Assembly: GCA_016081115.2 (NCBI GenBank) | Contig: CM071924.1 | Location: forward strand, 93,262,616-93,326,615 | Length of the DNA: 64,000 nt | Direction: 5' to 3' | From: Rehmannia glutinosa | Taxonomy: Eukaryota; Streptophyta; Magnoliopsida; Lamiales; Orobanchaceae | Shown here: piece after piece, positions 45,477 through 57,600 of the stretch | How positions within the stretch are numbered: the stretch's first letter is position 1 | How the letters are laid out: every line of letters begins with the position of its first letter | Translations under genes and position numbers: made by a program | The notes under the pieces: generated by a model | The model's input: only the letters and a program-made list of their open reading frames with translations | Told to the model about the DNA's origin: nothing | Database searches by the model: none

Positions 45477-46245
45477 ATATTGAATGTGCGACTGACACTA
45501 CGTAGGTACCTGTGCAGGTGAGGCGTCGGTCGGTCAGGTGGAAAGGAATTGAAAGCCACTTTGTCGAAATCGTGGACCTTCAGATGATGATACAAAGTTA
45601 TTTAATGAGCATGTGGATCTGGAAGGTGAGTGGTTGCCATATGATGAAGAAGAAATTGAAAAGGCAGTTCCTAAGGATATTAATTCTGGAGAAGAGGATG
45701 TCTTCAATAGTGATGATGACTTAAATAGTTGTAAGGGTTCAGATGGTGATGAGGAAGGGACCAAATTTCCTTGCTTTAGTTCAAGTCGACTTTACAACCC
45801 AACTTTTGCTTTGGGTATGACCTTTTCCACAAAAAGCGAGTTGAGGCAAACAATACATTCTCATGTCATACTTACCAAAAAGAAGTATAAATATAACAAA
45901 AAATGATAAACAAAGAATTCATGCTAAGTGTGCTAATAAAGAGTGTAAATGGAAGTTGCATGCTTTGAAGCGTGAGCAAGAAACATTTCAAATTATGAAA
46001 TATGATCCTAATCACACTTGTGGAGTGAATTTTAAGGTAAAAACACGAAATCCAATTGGTCATTCGGTAAATATGCCCGGAGGTTTAAATCTGATCCCAA
46101 GAAAAATGTTAAAGGCTTTAGGATAGATGTCAGGAATGACATAAGGTGTCATGTAACCCATTACCAATCATGGAGAGCCAAAACAAATGGGTTAAAATAT
46201 TCTTCAAATATTCAAAATTTTGGGTTAGAAAAATATAATTTCACC

Positions 46246-46377
46246 TTCCAATTATGGCAACCGTAGAATCTTCTACCCAGATTGTCATTCGTCCAAGATG
46301 TTCGTAGATGAACTCGTTTTCCACAATGACAAAATCTCAGGCCACTTCTGACGCCAGTGGAAGAGGAGGAGGACATC
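46246..46377 (-). pseudogene. GRF-type zinc finger gene fragment (first exon) inside the MULE
   Basis: From ATG at 46377, 44 codons run to a donor (AAG|GTGAAA). After a serine start the peptide has RFCHCGKRVHLRTSW and NDNLGRRFYGCHNWK, matching the first half of the GRF zinc finger (C.CG, TSW, N.GRRF..C) in short plant GRF proteins. The second half (a C.FF.W motif) is not found further along the minus strand. A FPRWYEKED peptide on the plus strand at 46440 looks like it, behind an acceptor. A captured, partly inverted host gene piece is likely. Confidence 0.65.
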
Positions 46378-46557
46378 TTCTTGTTTTGCAGAGTTCTTTT
46401 AAATAAATTTCCAAACCCTTGTTTTTATTTTTTGCAGGTTTCCTCGTTGGTATGAGAAAGAAGATAAAATCAACTCTTTGGGTGTATGTATTTTAGTGGC
46501 AGACGTGAGTTATTGGTGAATGGTGGGTAGGCTTTGGAGGGAAAAACAACAAAAGTT

Positions 46558-46839
46558 CCCTCCTAATTGATGCTGACATGGCATTAAGATTTTTATTTTT
46601 TTTTTGAGAAAATTTCCACATAATCTATTTTCTCGCCCAAATAGCAAAATCCCCAAATTGGTTGCCACATCATCACCAGGAAATGCCAACTCAGCACTTT
46701 CAGGCAAATTTAGGTGCTTCCGGTGGAAATCGGACTTAATGTCTGAATTTTCGAAACATAGTGGACCAAAAATTTAATGTGACTACTTAGAGGACCAAAT
46801 ATCCAAGTAGTCCAAGTTACAGGACTAAAAAAAATATTT
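46558..46839 (-). repeat. Right TIR of the MULE
   Basis: Reverse complement of the left TIR with a few substitutions and small indels. Confidence 0.88.
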
Positions 46840-46870
46840 CCCCTTTTTTTTGTTATGTAATGAAAGAAAG

Positions 46871-47093
46871 AGTTTACCTCCGCAGTCTGCACATGGTTGG
46901 GCTTCCGGTTAACAATGCCTCCAAACTTTGAATTCAAATATATTAGATATCATTTATTTGGTTTGTTAATATAAAAAATACATTAGGATATGTGTTGAAA
47001 AAATGATCATGTGAATGTTCTTGGTGTATGACAATAAAATAAAGAACTTCGTACCTTCATTGTTGGCCTTAGAGGGGACCTTATTACCAAGTT
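46871..47093. other. Short AT-rich spacer
   Basis: Nothing recognised between the MULE flank and the LINE-type pseudogene. Confidence 0.6.
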
Positions 47094-48234
47094 CTATGGG
47101 GCGAAAGGACCCCAAATCAGAAATAGATCCAAAAGCTGAAGAGCCTGGGGGTTTTCAGCAACAAAATTTGATGAAGCAAGGTTTTTTGCCTCTGAATCTG
47201 TAGCATTTGAGGGCGGGCACTTTTTTGGAGTTGGTTTGAAAGCTTTTTCTTTAGGGATATAATTTTTTGGGGGGAAGGTGGGACGATTTTCCCGTGGTCC
47301 AGGGCATGCTTCGGAAAAATGGCGAAAAACTTTGCATTTTTTGCAGAATTTAGGAGTTGATTCAAAAATAACTTTTTGCTCCACAATACTTCCATTACGT
47401 AATTGGAATTTTAAGAAATCAACAGGTTTTATAGAAACATCAATATCAATAAGAATTCTAGCATGAATAGGCCTATCTTTATCAAAAGTAGAGCGATCAC
47501 AGCAAATGGGGTTGCCTATACATAATGATATTCCAAAGCCAAGTGGGTGCCACATTTCAGGGGGAAGGAAAGGCAATTTTACCCAAATTGGGAGGACTGT
47601 GAATTCCTCTGGGTTGAAAACAGTACCATATGAAAATTTCTTGAGAAGAACAGGATTACCAGCATAGAGGAAAGGGCCTCCATAGAGAACCTTTTCCATA
47701 TCATCTTTGTTAAAAATTTAAAAATCACACAATTATTAGCATAAGGGAGAATTTTGCACTGCAATTTCCAGTAATTAACTAAAAATTTGATGTTAGCCAT
47801 CCCCAGCCATTTACCAGCAAATTTAGCAATCAAACAAAAACCCCAGTCTTTATCAATATCACAGATTCCATTAGCCTCAAATGTGATAATATCACCTGAT
47901 TATGGGACAACCTTAATTTTAAGTTCATCACAGTTTTTATCAGTAAAAATACCAGAATATTTTTTGGAGATAAAATTACGAGTTTTCGGCACCATTTTTT
48001 CGAAGAAGGCGTAGGAAGGATACCTGGGTCGTATTGATTTACCTTAGGGTGAGACGAGGGAGGGCCTGCATCTGACGAGCTAGCCATAGAGGTGGAATCA
48101 CTGTCCGACTCACCAAGGGTCACGGATTCGCTATCAGACTCGGAAGAGGCCCTGGAGGGAGAAGGGAACCGGACATGGGAGTTGTGGGAGAGCTGAGTTG
48201 AGGGGTCATCGGTAGATCGAGGTTGAAAGTGCAT
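47094..48234 (-). pseudogene. LINE-type ORF1 / DUF4283 zinc-knuckle protein, frameshifted
   Basis: From 48234: a Ser/Asp-rich start (SESDSESVTLGESDSDS), then after a break near 47990 a DUF4283 domain (KFAGKWLGMANIKFLVNY; after another break near 47715, MEKVLYGGPFLYAGNPVLL and PIWVKLPFLPPEMW). A CCHC knuckle CKKCKVFRHFSEAC follows (about 47340) and a Lys/Pro-rich tail. This order is that of ORF1 of plant L1-type LINEs and of the host-annotated DUF4283 proteins derived from them. At least two frameshifts. The endonuclease/RT ORF2, which should follow at lower coordinates, is absent. Confidence 0.8.
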
Positions 48235-48940
48235 CCATACGGGCTCTTCAAATTCCAGTGGACCAGGAGTACGGAGATTACAGGGGTGTTATGTCAAGCC
48301 CAAGATCTGTGCAAATCCCCAGTATCGGCGATTGAAACTCACAAGAACCAAAAGGAGGCCGAGTTCAGTGCAACAGAGTTGTAGCAGTCCAGCAGCAAAA
48401 GGGCGTAACAACACGAGGGAGAGGCCCAAGCTCAGATGGTCGGAAGTATGGTAGGACAGGTGGGCCCTTGTGTTATAGGACCAGGCTCTGCAACTTCCGG
48501 AGCAACGTGAAGCAGTTGTATGGGTTCAAATCGCAGGCCACCAGCAGCATGCGAGAGGAGACCCCTCTAGCTAATCCGCCGGTAGTTGTGACGATTCAAG
48601 TGGGATATGGAACCGTAGTGGTCGCAGGTAGAAAGATCAAGCCAGGGGGTGACGTGTGCGAAAAGTCACGAACACCACCTAAGATTTCAGCATGAGGGAG
48701 ATGGCGTCGCAAGTACGGTGCGGGAGAGACGAGCGTCGCGAACACCGACTTAGATTCCGGCAAGGGGGTCTTGAAACCTGTCTGAGATTCTGGCAAGGGG
48801 GCCGGTGCCGCACAGGGTTGAACCCTAGCGGCGAGAGAGGAGGGTGTGGTATAAGAAACCCTAGGTTGGACGGGTTTTGTGCGAAATGGATAAGAAATAC
48901 AAAATGACTTAAGTATTTCCGCAGTAAAAACGGACAATTC
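48235..48940 (-). other. Probable 5' UTR of the LINE-type element
   Basis: GC-rich compared with its flanks and lying just upstream of ORF1. On the minus strand it reads as a leader with cttgccagaatc-type repeats around 48740-48800. Open frames on both strands lack family features. 48270-48560 looks like unstructured GC-rich sequence. Confidence 0.45.
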
Positions 48941-50231
48941 CGAATATTCAAATGAAAATTAATGAAGGCTTGATTAAGAACAATAATCAAACACTGAGAA
49001 ACTATAATTAGATTGTAATCAAGATTGAATATGCCATTTTTGTTTTGGGTCCGTATAAGCAAAACATTGAACCATATGCCATTTTTATTCAAACCAAAAA
49101 AAACGGTTAGTCTACTGAATTTAATACATTAAAATTATTTGAAGAATATGATGTAAGAATTATAAATCAAATACTAAGTATTCAACTGTAAACCAAATGC
49201 TAAGTATTCAACTGTACAACTAATTAGTTCTCCCCAACACGATTTTCTAGGGTTTCGTTAAATTTTTCTGTCAAAAACTCAAAATTAATGCAATAATATT
49301 ATTGTTTCCAACCTTAGTGTCACGCGTTGCATTTTTCCTGCAATGTTTACCCGATAATTTCTAGTTTTCGAGTTTTATATGTTTTTTTGTTTTTGAAAAA
49401 ACATATATATGTGAGTACAGAAACCCTTGAAATATCTGAAGGTCATGAAAAAAACTACTTTCAGCAGAAATTTTAGAATGATCGAACAGTTTTTATGAAG
49501 AAAGCATCAACTACACAGAGAAGAGAGGAAGGATTTTTCCAGAACCACTTGAAAGTTCGGTACAAAAATGTTTGGCGGCTAAATGTTTTCCAGAACGATC
49601 TCTTTAGGGCAACACCAAAATTAGTTTTTTTATATCTTTCTTTATTTTTTTGTATAGGCCTAAGTTTGTTTAATTGATGGACACATATTGTAAATGACTT
49701 GGTTCAATTTCTTTTTTTACCCCAATTTGTAAATGTCCGTATGCAGCCCAAGCCAACTTAGTGTATGGGCTGTCAAACGAGTTTTGTTTAATTGTTGGTT
49801 TCAATCTATATAGGAATTGGGCCAATTCCCCTTGGGTATGGGATTAGTATACCACAAAAAAATATGGATTTAGTTATTGGTGAGCTAGGTACATATAAGC
49901 TTTTAATAATTTAATCTTTTATGGCTTCAAATAGGATAATTGGTTTAAATCAATCGGCCCAAATTTCAGATTTATTGATTTATATATATAAACAAATTCT
50001 TTTTCTTTTGGTATGGCTTTTTAATTGAAATATAGTGGATAATTATGTTGCAAACAATATTGATTTTCAATTGGTGTAATGGTGGTGCTATGTTTTTGTG
50101 AAAAATGTAATGTACTTGATATCAATTTCTCATTTATTTGACTTTATCTGATGTTTTTATTTTTTAAGATTATGGGGATATTGACAATCCAACTTTCAAA
50201 TGCATTTTTCCTGGTACTATGTTCACAAAAT
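48941..50231. other. AT-rich stretch, no gene
   Basis: No supported feature. The 60-codon frame at 49495 has no recognisable motif. Confidence 0.6.
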
Positions 50232-53083
50232 TGTAACGTCTTGAACCCATTTCGGTTAGAAACGTCACTGTGGTACACTTGAGTTTTATAAATATTTTGC
50301 GGAAACATAAATAAAATATTTTAATTACTAAAATGTGGGCTTAAAAATTTCTAAAATAAACTTGAAAGTTATCAAGCGAATAAGAGTTACGCATTATTAA
50401 AAATCTTATTACATTAACCATAATATTGTTTAATCAAAAACATGAGTACTAATTTTATTTTGGGAATAATCGAACGACGCCCACGTAGACAGTCCCTACG
50501 CCTCAGCTCCAGGCTTGTCATCGTTATCTGAAATGTAATAAAACATTTGAAGGCATGAGCTGTGAAACTCAGTGGGAAACGTAAACAGTTACACTAATGA
50601 ATTTAGCATCATTTAATAAAATATTTTTCCTTGGTGAGTTACTTTCATGTCTCGCGGGCCCCAAGTCAAACGTTTGAGACCTGCTACCGCCTCACATGCT
50701 ATTAACCACTTTTCAATTGGTGAGTCACCTTCATGTCTCATGGGCCACGGCCGATGCATCGGTCCGTGCTTGCACCTCACATGCTATTGACTCTAGTTCA
50801 TTATAAGGACTAATTCATGTCTCGTGGGCCACAGCCGATGCCTCGGTCCGTGCATGCACCTCACATGATATTAGCCTTAGGTCTCATGACCCGTAGGTCC
50901 GTAATCATAATATACCAGAGCATAAAAAGAGTTCGCATATAAACATTAGTATAACAGTACAACACGCTTACAAAATCAGAAGTTTACCCACCTTTGGAGT
51001 TTACAGAAATCTAGTGATGTATTTTGTTCGAATGAGTCCGTTATCCGATTGCGTCGCACCTAACACAGTTAATCCTTTCAACTTAAATGACATAGGACAA
51101 AGTAAAGTTCATCAAATAACTTAGTCTAATGAGCTAAATACAGTCTAGTACGTTCTTAAAGTCAAAATTCCTATAATCGGGTATTCGGTACCCTTTTAAA
51201 GAGCTTTAAAAACGATAGTTGACCAAAGTCAAGAGTCAAAGTCAATGGTCAACATAAAGTCAAAAGTCAACTTAAAAGTCAAAATGAACATTAATTCAAC
51301 TAATCCTTAATTAATCACCTAATTCATATAATCGTCTAACGACTCGTTTTTCATATAATTTCCAATTGATTGAACCCTTAATTATAAAATCTTATTTCGA
51401 CTAAAATTCCCGATTTTCTTAAAAATTATGTGTCATCCGGAAAAATTCCGAAAATATATTAATCATGAAACCCGATAAAATTGCATTGGTTTGTGTGCCC
51501 AGTACAAGTCACATCACATCACATCACTTACACCCATCACATCAAGTCACATCAAAGTCACATCACATCATTCTTTTTGTCACATCGATCACTATTCATC
51601 ATCCTTATCCTCAAATTCAGATAACCTTGGCGGCTCAAACCTTTGCCACCTCCGGTGAGCGAGGTCGGACCTGCCGGACGTATTCTCTGTTTTTCGAGCT
51701 CTATCCAATTTTTCCCGGTTCTCATATTTTTAAACACTAAATTTTATCAACTTATCATTCTAAAAAAACCACTTTTAGAAACTAAAGGATTTCATCAAAA
51801 ATTATCCTAAAATCACTTATAGAAATTTAAAAGTTCTCATCAACTTATTCTAAAATCACTTTTACAAACCCAAAAGCTTTAAATCTTCAAATTTTCACCA
51901 AGAACACCAAGAACACACAAAATCCTTCAAATTTCACCAATTAATTCCTTAAGGCTTTAAGCTTCTAATTTTAACAATATTGAAAATAATGAGACCAAAA
52001 ATTCCAAATTGATTAGTTCATCAACTAGCTTAGGTTCTTCTCCAACAATCACTTATGGAATTTCTTGAAATCTTCTTAAGCCATTAATATCAAGATTAAT
52101 TCACCAAAAATCATATTTAACTCAAAATTAAAAACAAAAGTTATAATCATCACTTTCAATCATCCTATCATCATAATCAAGCTTAAAATTTAACAAATCA
52201 AATTTCTAAAGAAACCATGAAGTGGCCGTCCACTTCTAGATAATTAGGGAGAAATTTTTCATTTTCAATTCAAGATTAGAACACATAATCAAGCTCCTAT
52301 TAGTTAGATATAACATAATCTACAAGCAAAATTGAATCAAAAATTTATTAAAAATTTTACATAATGGCCGAAAATTATGGCCCTAAAATTGGGTTTCAAA
52401 ACTTCACATTTTCATGATCAAAGTTGATTTCTATGTTCTATAATTGCATAGGATCATTTTGCCTAAAAGAATTTAAAGAAATGACAAAAATTAAAGAAAA
52501 GATGAAGAAATAGTTACCCTTGGAGTTTTCTTCAACAATGGTGATTTTTGGATGAGTTTGTAAGTGTGAGGAAGATGAGCATGTGTTGGGGATTTTATAA
52601 AAAAAAAATGTAATAGCTTGGGGGTGAAAGAAAATATAAAAAAATATATTAGAAAGAGTTATTATTCTTAAAATACTCATAAAGGCTACTAATTTTCTTA
52701 AAAATCCTGAGAGTTACTAAAACTCGATTTTCATAAATTTAATGGTCGTTAGTAATAAAATGTAAGGTAGATATTTAATCTCGAATACCCAAAGTATAAA
52801 TAAGCACTTTTGTGAAAATCTCCGAAAATCACTTATTCGGTACAAAAATCTAAATCCTAATATCTAAGTCCGAAACTCCATAATAATATTCTTGTTATGT
52901 CATCGTGATATCTATTCATTTTCATTACCGTAGTTAGGGGCGCAATCAGTTCTCGGATGCTCAAAATATATATAAATTTCATAAAGCGAGTAAATTGCTC
53001 ATTAAAAATATAAGTTAAATATTTGATGCAACATTATAAATAATTAAAAGCTCAAGAAATTTAAAAAGGGATGGGTCATCACA
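50232..53083 (-). mobile_element. 3' LTR of a Tekay-type chromovirus (2.85 kb)
   Basis: On the minus strand it starts TGTGATGACCCATCCC at 53083, immediately after a classic polypurine tract, and ends with TTACA at 50232. The length is typical of Tekay/Del LTRs. Contains a three-copy ~80-bp repeat (50635-50870) and a tcacatcaca-rich stretch (51500-51590). No coding sequence. Confidence 0.85.
50635..50870. repeat. Three ~80-bp tandem units inside the Tekay LTR
   Basis: ttcatgtctcrygggcc followed by cctcacatgctatt occurs three times. The second and third units also share ggccgatgcmtcggtccgtg-like blocks. Confidence 0.8.
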
Positions 53084-53097
53084 TCCTCCCCTACTAA
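53084..53097 (-). other. Polypurine tract of the Tekay element
   Basis: TTAGTAGGGGAGGA on the minus strand, adjoining the LTR start. Confidence 0.88.
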
Positions 53098-53127
53098 AAA
53101 AAAATTCGTCCTCGAAATTCGACTTAC

Positions 53128-53536
53128 TTAGTTAGGAATATTTGGATACTTAGCTAGGATCTCTTCCTCTCTCTCCCAAGTAGCATCTTCCCTACCATGT
53201 CAGCTCCACTGCACTAATACTAGGGGAACTTCTTGATTTCTCAACTTATGTACCTTCTTTCCCAAAATAGCAACAGGGTTTTCTTCATAATCAAGGTTGT
53301 TACTGACATCCAATTCCTCATGGTTGATATTGTGGCTAGGGTCGGAAATGTACTTCCTAAGCATAGATATATGAAACACATTATGTACTGCTGCAAGTTC
53401 TGGAGGTAGTGCTAAACGATATGCGACATCTCCAGTCCTTTCCAAAATTTCAAATGGTCCAATGTATCGTGGTCTCAATTTTCCCTTCTTCCCAAAATGA
53501 ACCATTCTTTTCAAAGGTGTTGTAGGTCCCAAGGGG
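53128..53536 (-). pseudogene. Tekay integrase C-terminus and chromodomain, with internal stop
   Basis: From 53536: [20 protein letters not shown] (the GPF/Y integrase end), [13 protein letters not shown], then the chromodomain (VPLVLVQWS). A TGA at 53200-53202 stands where chromodomains normally keep a tryptophan. The frame continues past it with HGREDATWEREEEI to a final stop at 53128, 31 bases before the polypurine tract. The upstream part of pol is cut off by the copia LTR. Confidence 0.88.
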
Positions 53537-54438
53537 TGCAAGTGTAAGGTTTAGAAGGGGGGGTTGAATAAACCTTACCAAATTTTTGATTTAGTCCTTT
53601 TAAATATTCGAGTTGATACTACACAGTTTGTGTCCTTGATGGATGATCAATTTAGTTAATCAAGAGAGTTAGTCTCTCAACAGACTCAACCGAGTGTTGA
53701 TGGAATAACTGTTGTTGGGTCTAAATTAACTGTTGTGGTTTTGTTTTTTTGGAAGACTTAACACCCTTGAGTTTGATTAAGCAAGGTTTTAGTGCTTGGT
53801 TTAGTACTTAGAAATTATCAAGTGGATAGCAAATTTATCGCCGATTTAAACAATTAAGATGCGAGGAATTAAAGTCTTTGAAATGTAAATGACACAATGA
53901 AATTTTTATAGAGGTTCGAAGATGGGGTAATTCTTCTACTCCTCTCTTCTCCAACTCCCCGGAGGAATCCACTAGGTATTGATCAAGATACAAAGTGGTA
54001 ATGTCCGGATACAAGTCTTGATCGAGGGTAATTCTCTTGATTTAGGCAATGGATCTTTTTTGATTATCTCGACTTGATCGCATTTCTTTGCTTTCCCCAG
54101 GTGACTTAGAGTCGACTTCCAATCATTGGATGACTCTTATGTCACTTCAACTTGAGACTTGGCTTTTCTCGAGTTGACTTGACCGATACTCCACTCACCG
54201 CATCTCACCGCTTTTTGATAGAGTTCCGTCTACTCTTCTTTGTCATACTCATTTTGTCTCGCGTGAGTCTTCCTTCTAGTCTTGATTGTCTTCTTGCATG
54301 TTAGGGCGTAGCCGACTTAACTCGGCTTGGCCACCCCTATTTATTACAATGCATTTTACAACAAAAAATGGGGTGCCAACTTCCTATTCTAAGTTTTACA
54401 TGGCATTCATCAAAATCTAAACAATAAATTTCCTAACA
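53537..54438 (-). mobile_element. 3' LTR of the copia element
   Basis: TGTTAGGAAATTTATTG at the start (54438) follows the polypurine tract; the end is placed at tgcaagtgtaagg (53537), giving 902 bp and TG...CA borders. It cuts into the Tekay integrase frame. Confidence 0.75.
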
Positions 54439-54465
54439 ATTTCCCCTTTTTGATGATGCCAAAAC
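54439..54465 (-). other. Polypurine tract region of the copia element
   Basis: On the minus strand GGCATCATCAAAAAGGGGAA precedes the LTR, the conserved Sirevirus-type signature. Confidence 0.88.
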
Positions 54466-54676
54466 TTAAACCATTCCAAAATGCAAATAGCAAAGATACA
54501 TACAGATAGTGTATTGACATAGAATGTATGCTGTGAGAATCAATCTTTTTATTGATCATAACATTCTTGTTCTTTTACTATTTGTTTACAAGTGTATCGA
54601 GAGAAAACATTTGTCTACACAGAAAATAAAGAATTTATAGCTTTATTGCAGAAAACTTATATAGTATGTATTTACA

Positions 54677-57600
54677 TCATAAAATACATGAAGGGGTGGA
54701 CAACAACACTTCATCTCCTTCGATGTCTCCATCTTTCATCTTGTTCAAGATCTTTCGCTCTTCTTCTCTTTTTCTCATCGTCACCGCTTCTTCTTCTTTC
54801 TTTTCATATGCCTTCCTGGCAAAGCCTTCATCTCTTCTTAATCTTTCATGTCTTTCCTCCCATAGCTGAGTTTGTCTCTTGTTTTCTTCTTCTATTCTTT
54901 TTGCATACTCAGCGTTACTTTTAGCCACTTGCAAGTTTTCTATTTGGTTAAGACCAGCCCAGTAGATCCCTCCTTTCTTGCCTGGATCTACGTATTCGAT
55001 GTTTTTGGGGCGGAGGCCAGGTGAAACCTCTTCCTCCACCACGCTTCTTCCTCTACCTGGGCGTGTATTGTCTTGGGGTCTTCCTCTTTCCGGTGAGTGA
55101 CCAGCGGAGTGACTAGCAGAGTGATTGCCGGTAGTCTGCATTGTCTGTCCCTTCTTCACATAACGTGAGACCCTTTTCCCAAGACAAGTCCCAAGCTTGA
55201 GCCATAGACATATTTGCAAAGTATCCTTCGGATGCGAGCGTTTTAAATTCATCAACTCGATCGCGCTCTGTCCCGACATCCGAGATGGCATAAGTGTCTC
55301 TGTCTCTTTGGAATGCCTCCATGTTGTTTCAAAATGTTCATAACCGGGCATCCATTCTTCCTTCCACTTCCTCCATCCCCGCTTCAATTGTTTTTCTCTT
55401 TTCACCATAGATATAGCAGAGTGTTGGAGTGGCGAGTCACGGGGAGTTTGCCGATAATGTCATTTGTGACAAGACCTTGTTGGGGGTCTCAGGTAATCAT
55501 CAAGGTCACATCTTTCGATCCTTCCCCTCAACAGATTTTCCTTTCTTTTGTTTGGTAGCCCTCATAATTTTGTCTTTCCCTTCGCATGTGATCCTCTTTT
55601 TCGGCTTGAGATCTTTTCGTGCTTTAAGGTATTCTCTTCCCCTTTTTGCATCATCAAAAAGAGAGGACACTGAAACATCTTGAAGCGGGAAGTCGAGCCT
55701 GCGATAGTAGAGTTCTCGTCTCAGTCCCCGCAGAGTATGCAAAGACGAAATTCGGATCGAGTAGCATTGGACTCTGCTGAAATCGCTTCATCTCGGCCAT
55801 GAGAAGGCTGAATTTTCTATTCATGGTTTCTTCCAAACGTCAGAGATCACTCTTATTTTGCTCACGCAGACTTTATCTCGCGGTGTGAGCTTCATGCATG
55901 TGCTCAATATGTTCTCGCAACTTCGTTTTTGCATCGCATTTTCTCGCTCTCCTCCATACCGGTAGCTTGTTGAACAATGTCCTGAAATATCTAACTTGTT
56001 CCACACGCATTGTTCTTCCGTTGCCACCATTCCGATCTCGGTTGTTATGCCTCTTAAATCGTGATAAGATTGGCATCTCTGTTGTCGATCGCATGTCCAT
56101 AGAGGCGATGCCTCTCCATCCGCTCAATCTCGGCAAATAATGCCTTGAACATTTCGCGGACTTGGTGATTCTTCTTGTAGCGATGGCCATGCGTCAAAAT
56201 CATAATCATTTGGAACAATGGTGCACGATGGAAAAACGGGAGATGGTCTGGGAAGGCGTGCGAGCTCGTTCTCACGACTCTTCAGGGGAGGTCGGGTACC
56301 TCCGGAGAAAAAGGAAAAGATTCTATGAAGGAATCATCACGGCCAACCGTGGTATTTGTTCAATGATGAGAGGTGCGCGTGAAGTTCCTTTTGGAGTCGA
56401 ACTCGCTGCGACTTGGGGAGCTGCGCGATGGACTCTGTCCACGGGGGTCTTTTGTGAAGTGGACCCGAGTTTTCTTGCCGAGCCTCATTGTCTCAACAGC
56501 TTCGTTGGTCTCGTTGATTTCTCCAATTGAGTAGACCGGGTCCTCGCCTTATATCGTGGAAGCGTCATCGGACGATGATGAGATTTCCATTGGTGGCTCA
56601 TCATCAAAATTAAAGGTTTGACGAGTAGTCTTGGGATCGACTTGCTCGTGCTTGGAACATCCGGTGAGTCTTTTGGAGCTATTACGGGGATGACTCGGCT
56701 TTCTTCATCGCTCTTCCGATCCTGAAAGGTTACATCGAGGATTATCACGGGAATCATAAAGCGCGCTTATCTCCTTTTGGATGGGTCGATGATAGCAGGA
56801 GGGATGTTCTCTACTTCAGCCTTCTTTACCCTGGGAAGTCTCAACTCTCCCGTGGGCCTTCATTACCTCCCTGCAGCCTCGATCGCAATGGAGGCTGGAC
56901 CTCTCTTTCGACGAGGTCACTCGGTGTCTTAGGGTCTTCGTGGTGGCATCCGGTTTCACCTTCAATAGGGGTTGGCTCGATTTGGGGTCCCCATCGTCCC
57001 GATTTCATCGCCATTTCCCTTATGGCCTTCTTCCGAGTGAGTGGGAAGTGGTGGCAGCAACAACAATGGCGATTTTCGGACCACTCCCATTGGATCAATT
57101 TCAGTGTGTGTTCGAGGACTCTCCTGGTCCCTCCATCAATCTTTGCTCGTGAAGGATTCTCGATTCGTGCAATGCTTGCTGCATTTGCAACTCTTCTCCG
57201 CGGCGACAGCAGAGTCCGTGATCCTCATCATGTCGCCGAGAAGACATCAAGGAGAGGATGTGTGTGTTCGTGGTGTCGAGATAGGGCCGGATCTTGGCCT
57301 TCTCACGTGCCTCGGCCTTCCTTCCGCTTGTCTTTCCTTCTCCTTGTCCTTGAAGATCCGCAGGATGTGCGTGCGCTTGTCTTCATCCGATCCGATCACA
57401 GTGGTTAGTCCAAGGAAGTTTAACAGATTCCTCTTCTTCTTCTATAAACTCGGGCCTTTGAGGCCATTTCCTTGATTTACTCAATTTCATTTCCTCCACT
57501 CACGCAGACGATTTTGGATGTCCGGGTAAGGTGGAGATAGGATCATCACATCACTATCGCTCTATCGCCTTCTTTCTTGTGTCTTAGCGCGCGGACTACA

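Larger units (their letters stand above)
43773..46180 (+). pseudogene. MuDR-type transposase, N-terminal half only
   Basis: Exon 1 (43773-43821) starts MKICSLLEFDDPPPEY. After an intron that now holds a MITE, exon 2 starts at 44747 and reads DPKSRLFTLCLNFGGKFT, the PB1-like domain found at the start of plant MuDR proteins, then an acidic stretch. The frame ends at 45297 inside an inserted 178-base segment. From 45613 it resumes with an acidic run and the DNA-binding domain (MuDR type): FALGMTFSTKSELRQTI, AKCANKECKWKLHAL and YDPNHTCG, with a frame break at about 45900. Weak continuation (DIRCHVTHYQSWRAK) reaches 46180. The catalytic domain and SWIM finger are missing. Confidence 0.85.
43308..46858 (+). 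mobile_element. Mutator-like element (MULE) with ~283-bp TIRs
   Basis: Long inverted repeats 43321-43603 and 46558-46839 are about 90% identical. The whole is flanked by aatgaaagaaag at 43296-43307 and 46859-46870 (usual MULE duplications are 9-11 bp; here 12 match). It encodes the N-terminal half of a MuDR-type transposase but no catalytic domain, so it is internally deleted and non-autonomous. It also holds a nested MITE and a GRF zinc-finger fragment. Confidence 0.88.

Noticed and set aside
49495..49677. 60-codon plus frame
   Set aside because: No motif, AT-rich surroundings, no splice or promoter context.
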